Positions 1 through 6,204 of a stretch of 6,204 bases of DNA are shown here, piece after piece. The stretch is from an uncultured Ruminococcus sp. GTDB taxonomy: Bacteria; Bacillota; Clostridia; Oscillospirales; CAG-272. Position numbers and translations under genes: made by a program. The DNA lies in contig CADBRS010000098.1 in assembly GCA_902797125.1 (NCBI GenBank), forward strand, positions 1-6,204, in the 5' to 3' direction. The first letter of the stretch is position 1, and the number at the start of each line of letters is the position of its first letter. The notes beneath the pieces are model-generated. The model was not told the DNA's origin and ran no database searches. It saw only the letters and a program-made list of their open reading frames with translations.

Positions 1-31
1 ACAAAAAAGAAAACTTGGCATCAAGTTTTTT

Positions 32-37
32 AGGAGG
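32..37 (+). promoter_or_regulatory. Ribosome binding site of the P-type ATPase gene
   Basis: A perfect AGGAGG lies six bases before the ATG at position 44, an ideal Shine-Dalgarno spacing for a Gram-positive ribosome. It supports the ATG at 44 as the true start. The 31 bases before it are A- and T-rich; no complete promoter can be read because the window begins there. Confidence 0.9.
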
Positions 38-43
38 CAATCC

Positions 44-3000
44 ATGGGCAAAAACAGGCAACAAGCGCAAATCGAGCGTGTCTGTCCTGATTTGAAAAAC
101 GGCCTGACGCTCGAGCAGGTCGCAGAAAGAACTAAAAAAGGATTCGTCAATCACGCGGACGACCCAAACGAAAAGAATCTTCTGCAGATCATCGCGAGCA
201 ATTCTTTTACTTTTTTCAACATCGTTTTATTTACGATCGCATCCGTTTTCATCTTCTTTATCATCTTTCTGAATGCGACCGGACACGCGGACGTGGTCAA
301 CGACTATTTCGGCTTTTCCAAGTTCGTATTCCTGATCCCGGCGATCATGAACGTCGTCATCGGTTCGTTCCAGGAGATGCAGAGTTTGAAGGTCATCAAA
401 AAACTGCGGATCGTGACCGATACGAAAGCCCGGGTCGTCCGGGACGGACAAACGCTTTCGATCGATGCTCAAGAGATCGTTCTGGATGATCTCGTGCTGG
501 TGTCCGCGGGGGATCAGGCCTCGGCAGACCTGACCCTTTTGGAAGGTGAAGTGTATGTCGACGAGTCCATGCTGACGGGCGAAGCCGATCACGTCAGGAA
601 AGGCGTCGGAGACACGATCCTGTCCGGCTCCTCGGTCGTCGTGGGCGAAGCCCGGTGTCATGCCGTCGACGTAGGCAACGATACCTACGCGGCACGGCTG
701 ACGAAAAGAGTCAAAAGCACGGCACATCATAAATCCGAATTGATGAGTTCGATCATGAAGATCATCAAGATCGTGACGATCGCACTGGGCGTGGCCCTGG
801 TCGCGGTGGTATCCACGATGGTGGTCAAGATCGCGATGACAGGGACCGATCCTGCGATCTGGGACGGGATGACATTGTCACTGACCGATTCGGTTTCCTG
901 GTCCATCATTGCGGTGACCTGCGGGACGATCGGAATCGGCATGATTCCGTCGGGATTGGTCCTGACTGCTTCGGTGGCTTTGATGATCTCGATCGCTCAG
1001 CTCACGAAGAAGCAGACGCTTATCCAGGAACTCTATTCTCTGGAAAACCTTTCCCGGGTCGACGTGATCTGCCTGGATAAGACCGGCACGCTGACGGACG
1101 GAACGATGAATGTAGTGGACGTCAAGGCATTTGTCCCGATGGAGGAAGTCGAGCGGCACGCCCGCGTGTTGATGGCGGCTCAGGGAGAGCGCAACGCCAC
1201 AGCCGAGGCGATCTATCAGCGTTTCGGAATCGATGAAAATGCCGAATATGCGGAAAAGATCCCTTTCTCGAGTGCCGTGAAATATTCCGGACTCGTATAT
1301 AAAGACGGCAGCCGCCTTCTGATGGGCGCGCCCGAATACCTGCTCCCCAAGGAAGACGGCCGGCTCTCGTTTGCCGCCGACTGTGCCAAAGAAGGAAAAC
1401 GCGTGATCGCGCTGACGCTGGACGGGTCCCTGATCGCTTTCTTCGTCATTGAAGACCATATCCGCGATACGGCTCCGGACACCTTGAAATTCTTCAGAGA
1501 AAACGGGGTCACGGTCAAAGTCATTTCCGGCGACAACCCGCTGACTGTTTCCAAGATCGCCCAGCAGTGCGGCATCCGGTTCGCGGACCGCTATATCTCG
1601 CTCGAGGGCGTCTCGCTGGAAGAGATCCCGAATCTGGTGGAAGATTATACCGTTTTTGCCCGGGTGACTCCCGAGCAGAAAGAAGCGCTGGTCAAGGCCA
1701 TGCAGGAAAAAGGACACAAGGTCGCCATGACCGGCGACGGCGTGAACGACATTCTAGCCCTCCGGCGCGCGGACAGTTCCATCACGTTCGCCAAGGCCAC
1801 CGAAGCGGCCAAGTCCTGCTCGGACGTCGTCCTTTTGGACAACGATTTTTCACACCTCAAGGACGTGGTCGGAGAAGGCCGGCGTGTTATCAGCAACATC
1901 CAGAAGACAGCCGTCCTTTACCTGATGAAGTCGATCGCCGTTTTTATCTTCGCTTTTGCGCTGATCCCGTTCGCGAAAGGGCAGCTGCTTCTTTCGGTGG
2001 AGAACATGTACATGCTGGAAGCGACGGTCATTTCGACAGGCGGTTTCCTGCTCTCGATCGAAGCCGTCCGAAAACCGATCAAAGGCTCTTTCATGCAGAA
2101 TATCCTGACGCAGTCGATCGCCGCAGGCATCCTGGCTTTTCTGGGGATCATTCTGCCGCTGTTGCTCTATACCGTGCCTCAGTCTTTCGGTGCGGAACCT
2201 TTGATCTCCGCTCAGAATCTGCGAACGATGATGACGCTGCTCATGACGATCGCGGGATTCGTCGTTGTTTTTGCCATGTGTCTGCCTTTCAACAGATACC
2301 GCATGCTCACCATGGGCGCCCTGATCGGGATCTTCCTGGTCCTCGGGCTGACTTTCCCGATGTCTTATATCGGCGGTCAGACGATCGGACCGGATATGCT
2401 CCACTATGACGCCGCAGCAGGGGAGACGCTTTTGCAGTCACCTTTGGTGAAGCAGATGTTCCAGCCCCAGAATTCGGAAGTCATCCAGAATCTGTTCGCC
2501 GACCGCGACAATTTCATGATCTTCCGGCTGTTCCTCTACGTGGCCGTTCCGATCTATATTCTCATTATGTTCGCACTTGAAAATTTCAACCGGCGCAATT
2601 ACGGCAAAGACGTCAAGAAGCACCGGAGTTTCCGGATCGGACGCAGACTGCTGCTGTCATCCGGATTCGTATTGATCCTTCACGCCATCCTGAGCGCTGT
2701 GGAGTGGATCTCTTCGTCTTTTTCAGAGCAGATGATCGGCTTCAGCGACAAATATCAGATCGGCATGGGCTTTTCGATCTTTATCAACACGGTATTTATC
2801 CTTTTCAATATTGCCATCGGTTATATCGGTTACAAGGTGTGGAAGGATCCGACCAAGAAAATGCTCAATGTCACGATCATCTCAGCCGGAATTCTGCTGG
2901 TCCTGACTGTGACCAATATGGTTCTGTCCGGGGCTGTGCTGTCACGGACGACGGACGTTTTGATGTCTATCGACAGTGTTCTGATCCTGGTCGCGACGGC

Positions 3001-3073
3001 ACTTTATATCGTCGGAGCCTTGATCGTCCGTTCCCAGTATCATCTCGGATTGGACAAAGCCAGAGAATCCTGA
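44..3073 (+). CDS. P-type cation-transporting ATPase, CtpE-like, with extended C-terminal membrane region
   Basis: This is a 1009-residue integral membrane ion pump that would use ATP, through an aspartyl-phosphate intermediate, to move a cation across the cytoplasmic membrane. Visible motifs: actuator-domain LTGEAD (177-182), phosphorylation motif DKTGTLTDG with Asp345, nucleotide-domain FSSAVKYSG (408-416, Lys413) and MGAPE (427-431), SGDN (495-498), VTPEQK (541-546), and the hinge TGDGVND (563-569). LTGEAD, FSSAxKxSG and the M4-to-phosphorylation segment (QELYSLENLSRVDVICLDKT) recall mycobacterial CtpE, reported as a calcium-uptake pump. Predicted helices lie near 54-76, 91-110, 240-262, 287-318, 622-645, 650-672, 687-711, 727-748, 752-776 and 824-846. 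Four more follow near 867-888, 905-930, 940-963 and 974-996, making about 14 rather than the usual 10. The M4 motif is IPSGL (301-305), not the calcium-type PEGL, so the ion cannot be assigned. There is no N-terminal heavy-metal domain and no CPC motif, which argues against a copper or zinc pump. The start is set by the AGGAGG at 32-37. Confidence 0.93.
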   Translation: MGKNRQQAQIERVCPDLKNGLTLEQVAERTKKGFVNHADDPNEKNLLQIIASNSFTFFNIVLFTIASVFIFFIIFLNATGHADVVNDYFGFSKFVFLIPAIMNVVIGSFQEMQSLKVIKKLRIVTDTKARVVRDGQTLSIDAQEIVLDDLVLVSAGDQASADLTLLEGEVYVDESMLTGEADHVRKGVGDTILSGSSVVVGEARCHAVDVGNDTYAARLTKRVKSTAHHKSELMSSIMKIIKIVTIALGVALVAVVSTMVVKIAMTGTDPAIWDGMTLSLTDSVSWSIIAVTCGTIGIGMIPSGLVLTASVALMISIAQLTKKQTLIQELYSLENLSRVDVICLDKTGTLTDGTMNVVDVKAFVPMEEVERHARVLMAAQGERNATAEAIYQRFGIDENAEYAEKIPFSSAVKYSGLVYKDGSRLLMGAPEYLLPKEDGRLSFAADCAKEGKRVIALTLDGSLIAFFVIEDHIRDTAPDTLKFFRENGVTVKVISGDNPLTVSKIAQQCGIRFADRYISLEGVSLEEIPNLVEDYTVFARVTPEQKEALVKAMQEKGHKVAMTGDGVNDILALRRADSSITFAKATEAAKSCSDVVLLDNDFSHLKDVVGEGRRVISNIQKTAVLYLMKSIAVFIFAFALIPFAKGQLLLSVENMYMLEATVISTGGFLLSIEAVRKPIKGSFMQNILTQSIAAGILAFLGIILPLLLYTVPQSFGAEPLISAQNLRTMMTLLMTIAGFVVVFAMCLPFNRYRMLTMGALIGIFLVLGLTFPMSYIGGQTIGPDMLHYDAAAGETLLQSPLVKQMFQPQNSEVIQNLFADRDNFMIFRLFLYVAVPIYILIMFALENFNRRNYGKDVKKHRSFRIGRRLLLSSGFVLILHAILSAVEWISSSFSEQMIGFSDKYQIGMGFSIFINTVFILFNIAIGYIGYKVWKDPTKKMLNVTIISAGILLVLTVTNMVLSGAVLSRTTDVLMSIDSVLILVATALYIVGALIVRSQYHLGLDKARES

Positions 3074-3123
3074 CCTCATTTTCGAAGGTATGATTTTTGT
3101 GACACGTTATGATGTTTTTTGCC

Positions 3124-3130
3124 GGAGGTG
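3124..3130 (+). promoter_or_regulatory. Ribosome binding site that fixes the GTG start of the lipoprotein gene
   Basis: GGAGGTG is a seven-base perfect match to the anti-Shine-Dalgarno sequence and ends six bases before the GTG at 3137. The longer in-frame reading from TTG at 3119 would place this site inside the coding region and add six residues ahead of the Arg-Lys of the signal peptide. This makes GTG 3137 the better start. Confidence 0.85.
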
Positions 3131-3136
3131 ACTTTT

Positions 3137-5899
3137 GTGAGAAAGCTTTATTTGTGTTTGGCGCTATGCCTGCTGATCATGATCGCGATCCTGACCGGAT
3201 GCGGAAAAGAGGGGAATGAAACCATGTCTGAAACAGAAAGCCGTCAGTTTGAAACAGAAACAGCAGGGACCGATCCAAAAGATCTGGAAGCGGCCCGCAG
3301 CGTGGAAGACTTGATCGACGAATTGCGTTTTGCCTATGCGGTCATCGATTCGGACGGACCTTCCGTGCAGGCGGCAAGGGAAGCATTTGACACACTCACA
3401 CAGACTCAAAAAGATCTGGTCGACCCGGAAAGGCTTGCCAAACTGGAAGCGGATGAAGAGAATCTTCTTCACCGGGAACCTGAGTTGAAGATCCGGGTCA
3501 CCGACGCGCCTTACAATGCCAAAGCGGACGGTGTGACCAATGACCGTGCCGCGATCCAGAAAGCGATCGATGATGTATCGGAAGCCGGAGGCGGCATGGT
3601 GATCATTCCGGCCGGGAAAACCGTTTGCACCGCCAATCTCATGCTGCGCAGCGGCGTGCATCTGAAGATCGAAGAGGGTGCTGTCCTTCTGCAGACAGGA
3701 GACGCGGATGCATTCGTCAATCCGCTAAGGAATTTCGAACCGCACGAACTGAAACTCGGGCAATATGTGGACAGCAATATCGAATGGGACGCGACGGCCT
3801 ATTATAATTTTCCGTTCCTGTATGCCCGCAATGCGGAAGACATCGCAATCTCGGGCCCCGGAACGATCCGCCTGACGGGCGGGAACGATCCCCGCGGGCT
3901 GATCACGATGCAGGCCATCGCGATGGTGGAGGTCAACCGGTATGTTGTATCCGATGTGAAACTGATCGGTTATCAGGCTTATTGCATCAAAAACGTCAGC
4001 TGTCAGAACGGGCTGTACCACAACGTCAGGATCGATGCGTCCGAATCCATCCGGGGCGGTACTGACGGCATCTCGCTCGGCAACTGCCGGAACATGCGGG
4101 TGACCGGATGCAACCTCCTGACTGGCGACGACGGGATCTATGTCTGCTCTGCTTGGAGCGATCCCCGGGAAGGACTTTATTACACGAACGACAATCCTCA
4201 GACTCCGGAAAACATTGAGATCGACCACAACCACTGTGAACTGACCTGGGACGCGACCAAAGCCTTCTGCTTTATCGTATGGGGCTCGCAGTATCCGGAT
4301 CAGGAAAAGATCCAGGTCAACAACATCTATGTGCATGACAACTATTTCCAGACGCTCGGCGCATGGACGGGAAACTGGGATCTGGAGACGCATCTGTTCG
4401 ACTTCAACGGCTCGACCAACCCGATGAAAAATATCCGGTTTGAAAACAATAAGATCGGGCAGATCCAGGATAATTTCTATACGCTCCCGGTCAGTGATTT
4501 TTACGGGTTCGACTCGATGCGCTCAGTCCGGAACGGTGATTTCGAACAGGGCGACATCTATTGGGTCTCGCGTCTGAAAGGGAGCAGGGCGAGCGCAGGC
4601 GCGTCCGTGTCGCCTGCCGGACAGAACGGAAAAGGTTACGGCTTTATTTCGGATCTGGAAAAAGGCGATGCCGCCCTATATGAAGGGCTTTTCCTGGACG
4701 GAGACACGGATTATGAAATGAAAGTCACCGTCAAAACGAGCGGTGACCGGGTCCGGTTGTTCGTTCGCGACCAGATCACTCAGGAACTGATCGCCTCGCT
4801 CCCGCTTGAAAACCGGGAATGGCAGCAGGTCTCCCTCACGTTCAGAGTTCCGTCATCCGGCAACTATCAGCTGGGGATCGAACGGGGAGAAGCAGCAGGC
4901 GGTTATGCCTATATCGACGACTTTTCGCTTGCGACCGTGACCTATCCGAACAATACGATTCTTACCTATGAGAAGCCGGACAGGATCCTGGAAGGGCAAA
5001 AAGGCGATTTCGGCCTTTGCTTCACACCGGTCATGGGAGGTCAAGTGACCCAGGTCCGTTTGTATGTGCCTGCAGGAGACGACGGTGTCCATACCGTGAA
5101 GATCCTGGATGGCACGACCGGTGAACTTCTGGCAGGTCCTTTTGACTGGAACGTCACTTCAGGATCTGCGGACGGCTGGCAGGTCTTCAAGCTGCCCAAA
5201 GCATTGTCCGTGAAGACCGGAAAATCTTATATCCTCACCATTTCAACGACTGAGCGCGGGCTGCTGCCCGTTTCCGAAGGCCTGTTTGAAAAAGGGTTGG
5301 AGAGACCTTTCGGCACGGTTTCTGAAAACGGCGGACGGAAAGAAAATGCCGGGTCCGCGGACTGCTATTTCCGCGACGTCGTGATAGACCCCGGATTCGA
5401 ATCGCTCCTTGAAGACTTTGTTCCGGACGGGACCGGTTCGTGTCAGCTTCAGGACGTCCTGGGCATCAAGTTCATCGCGGAATCGGACGGGACGATTCCC
5501 ATGGTCCGCATGTACTGTCTGCCGGAAATATCCGGGATCCATGTGGTCACGCTTTGGGACTATCAGACGAAAAAATGCATCGGCGGGCCCTACGAATGGG
5601 ACGTGAAAGCCGGACAGACAGGCTGGCAGTATTTTATGCTTCCGGAACCTGTTCAGTTGGAATACGGGAAAACCTATGTGCTTGGCATTTCGGTAGGTCC
5701 GAATTGTATGTACGTCAAGGGCACAGACCAGCTGACAGAATCCTATGAGGAGGAACATATCCGGTTCCTGCCCAACGCATCGCTGTATTCGGGCAACTAC
5801 AATTCGGGGCTTGCCCAGATGCCCGGCAACACGGCGAACGGAGGAGGAAGTTCCAGCAATAACTATTTCAGGGATATCTGTTTCGTTCCGGATGACTAA
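3137..5899 (+). CDS. Surface lipoprotein with GH28-like beta-helix, carbohydrate-binding-like module and two DUF4082-like domains
   Basis: This is a 920-residue exported protein, numbered here from GTG 3137. It begins with Arg-Lys and a hydrophobic stretch, and has an LTGC lipobox with the lipid-bearing Cys at 22. An acidic Ser/Thr/Glu-rich linker runs to about 50. Residues 51-112 form a helical module with the AREAFDTLTQTQKDLVD pattern common in Gram-positive surface proteins. Residues 118-446 are a right-handed beta-helix. It opens with the pectate-lyase-superfamily pattern (NAKADGVTNDRAAIQKAI, then GGG and PAG) and contains TDG (309-311) and GDDG (330-333), which match the NTD and GDD motifs of polygalacturonases (GH28). 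The GHG histidine and RIK motifs are not apparent, so the substrate and even hydrolase activity are uncertain. Residues 459-602 resemble a CBM4/9-type beta-sandwich (NGDFEQG at 466-472, YIDDFSL at 592-598). Two DUF4082-like domains follow, at about 603-751 and 766-919. The likely role is binding and attacking a polysaccharide or host glycan at the cell surface. The gene follows the ATPase by 63 bases and ends at a strong terminator. Confidence 0.88.
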   Translation: MRKLYLCLALCLLIMIAILTGCGKEGNETMSETESRQFETETAGTDPKDLEAARSVEDLIDELRFAYAVIDSDGPSVQAAREAFDTLTQTQKDLVDPERLAKLEADEENLLHREPELKIRVTDAPYNAKADGVTNDRAAIQKAIDDVSEAGGGMVIIPAGKTVCTANLMLRSGVHLKIEEGAVLLQTGDADAFVNPLRNFEPHELKLGQYVDSNIEWDATAYYNFPFLYARNAEDIAISGPGTIRLTGGNDPRGLITMQAIAMVEVNRYVVSDVKLIGYQAYCIKNVSCQNGLYHNVRIDASESIRGGTDGISLGNCRNMRVTGCNLLTGDDGIYVCSAWSDPREGLYYTNDNPQTPENIEIDHNHCELTWDATKAFCFIVWGSQYPDQEKIQVNNIYVHDNYFQTLGAWTGNWDLETHLFDFNGSTNPMKNIRFENNKIGQIQDNFYTLPVSDFYGFDSMRSVRNGDFEQGDIYWVSRLKGSRASAGASVSPAGQNGKGYGFISDLEKGDAALYEGLFLDGDTDYEMKVTVKTSGDRVRLFVRDQITQELIASLPLENREWQQVSLTFRVPSSGNYQLGIERGEAAGGYAYIDDFSLATVTYPNNTILTYEKPDRILEGQKGDFGLCFTPVMGGQVTQVRLYVPAGDDGVHTVKILDGTTGELLAGPFDWNVTSGSADGWQVFKLPKALSVKTGKSYILTISTTERGLLPVSEGLFEKGLERPFGTVSENGGRKENAGSADCYFRDVVIDPGFESLLEDFVPDGTGSCQLQDVLGIKFIAESDGTIPMVRMYCLPEISGIHVVTLWDYQTKKCIGGPYEWDVKAGQTGWQYFMLPEPVQLEYGKTYVLGISVGPNCMYVKGTDQLTESYEEEHIRFLPNASLYSGNYNSGLAQMPGNTANGGGSSSNNYFRDICFVPDD
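4943..5893 (+). repeat. Tandem DUF4082-like domain duplication within the lipoprotein
   Basis: Two diverged protein-level repeats occupy roughly 4943-5389 and 5432-5893, with about 14 residues between them. Both share, in the same order, an LGIKF-like or FGLCF-like opening, a GxHxV strand, GPFDW or GPYEW, GWQxFxLP (Trp681 and Trp830), GKxYxLxIS, and a closing YFRD (744-747 and 910-913). This pattern is what I know of DUF4082, a beta-sandwich often found appended to extracellular carbohydrate-active or surface proteins and presumed to bind ligand. The copies are too diverged to be a recent DNA duplication. Confidence 0.75.
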
Positions 5900-5932
5900 T
5901 CGGTATTAAAGACGATTGTTGAATAATTACAA

Positions 5933-5971
5933 AAGAGGCTGTTCACACCGCACGGGTTTGAACAGCCTTTT
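5933..5971. terminator. Bidirectional intrinsic terminator between convergent genes
   Basis: AGGCTGTTCA (5936-5945) pairs perfectly with TGAACAGCCT (5959-5968). Flanking A-T and G-U pairs extend the stem, and a further ACC/GGT pairing (5947-5949 with 5955-5957) is possible past a C/T mismatch. The plus strand continues with TTT, and the minus strand reads CTTTTGT after the stem, so both strands have a short U tract. The site lies 33 bases after the lipoprotein stop codon and 32 bases beyond the stop of the minus-strand gene, as expected for a shared terminator. Confidence 0.87.
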
Positions 5972-6000
5972 CACAATTGAAATGATGATTGAAAATCCGA

Positions 6001-6204
6001 TTATTTCCGTATCTTGATCCCCATGATCTGGAAAGGTCTCAAGGGGATATGAACACCGGAACGGTCCGCCTTAGCGAAAGGTTCGACCGGTTCCATGTTT
6101 CCGTCTGTTTCGGCCACAAAGGCATAAGGGGAGGGCAGTGTGATCACGGCCTCTTTTTCTTTGTCCGTGCCGTTGAAAAGACGAAGGAAAACGTCGCCGC
6201 CGTC
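6001..6204 (-). CDS. C-terminal end of a convergent gene, probably a large glycosidase (GH38 alpha-mannosidase-like), cut by the window edge
   Basis: Reading the minus strand from the right edge gives 67 uninterrupted residues ending at TAA (plus-strand tta at 6001-6003). The peptide starts DGGDVFLRLFNGTDKEKE and ends with VHIPLRPFQIMGIKIRK. The pattern of a VFLRLFNGT strand, a central loop with acidic residues, and a closing PFQIMGIKIRK resembles the C-terminal beta-sandwich of GH38 alpha-mannosidases, where an LRLYN-type strand and a final PFEI-TFRL strand are typical. Other large glycosidases end in similar beta-sandwiches, so the family is a guess. Coding character is supported by the open frame, the plausible strand pattern and a terminator properly placed just beyond the stop. 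The start and catalytic domain lie outside the window. Confidence 0.68.
   Translation of the reverse strand, partial: DGGDVFLRLFNGTDKEKEAVITLPSPYAFVAETDGNMEPVEPFAKADRSGVHIPLRPFQIMGIKIRK

Noticed and set aside
878..1717. Long minus-strand open frame of 279 codons opposite the ATPase
   Set aside because: It lies wholly antisense to conserved ATPase motifs, has a composition rich in Arg, Asp, His and Gln expected from a mirrored frame, and shows no recognisable domain.
1567..2409. Plus-strand open frame of 280 codons in another frame within the ATPase
   Set aside because: The ATPase frame here carries the GDGVND hinge and membrane helices. The alternative product is a low-complexity, Arg-rich sequence with no family resemblance.
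3073..3096. Possible terminator after the ATPase (ACCT at 3073-3076 with AGGT at 3086-3089, then a T run)
   Set aside because: The stem is only four base pairs with a nine-base loop, too weak for an intrinsic terminator.
3089..3113. Two TATGAT boxes (3089-3094 and 3108-3113) as possible -10 elements for the lipoprotein gene
   Set aside because: Neither has a recognisable TTGACA-like box 16-18 bases upstream or an extended -10 TG, so I do not call a promoter.
3725..4393. Minus-strand open frame of 222 codons opposite the beta-helix domain
   Set aside because: It is antisense to the conserved TDG and GDD region and has no domain or placed ribosome binding site to support it.

Overview
The window reads as low-to-mid GC Gram-positive DNA, most likely Bacillota (a clostridial or erysipelotrichial relative). 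The reasons are strong AGGAGG-type ribosome binding sites, a GTG start, a short lipoprotein signal with an LTGC lipobox and no sign of Gram-negative export features, and a helical surface-protein module typical of Gram-positive exported proteins. No marker fixes the genus.

Layout: positions 1-43 are an A-rich leader with a clear ribosome binding site. Positions 44-3073 (+) encode a 1009-residue P-type cation ATPase whose core resembles mycobacterial CtpE but which carries about four additional predicted membrane helices at its C-terminus. After a 63-base gap, positions 3137-5899 (+) encode a 920-residue exported lipoprotein. Its order is lipobox, Glu/Thr-rich linker, small helical module, right-handed beta-helix resembling glycoside hydrolase family 28, a carbohydrate-binding-like beta-sandwich, and two tandem DUF4082-like domains. 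A strong hairpin at 5933-5971 acts as a terminator and is usable from both sides. From 6003 leftwards to 6001, and continuing off the right edge, is the 3' end of a minus-strand gene. Its 67 visible residues look like the C-terminal beta-sandwich of a large glycosidase, with GH38 alpha-mannosidase the best guess.

How the parts fit: the lipoprotein and the convergent edge gene suggest a locus for breaking down complex polysaccharide or glycan, with a surface-anchored enzyme and possibly a second glycosidase. The ATPase is a membrane ion pump. Its link to the glycan genes is only adjacency and same-strand orientation, with no terminator seen between it and the lipoprotein gene. I saw no mobile element, CRISPR array, tRNA or rRNA. 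The two full genes are ordinary in kind. The parts worth a second look are the extended membrane domain and altered M4 motif of the pump, and the non-canonical active site and modular build of the lipoprotein.
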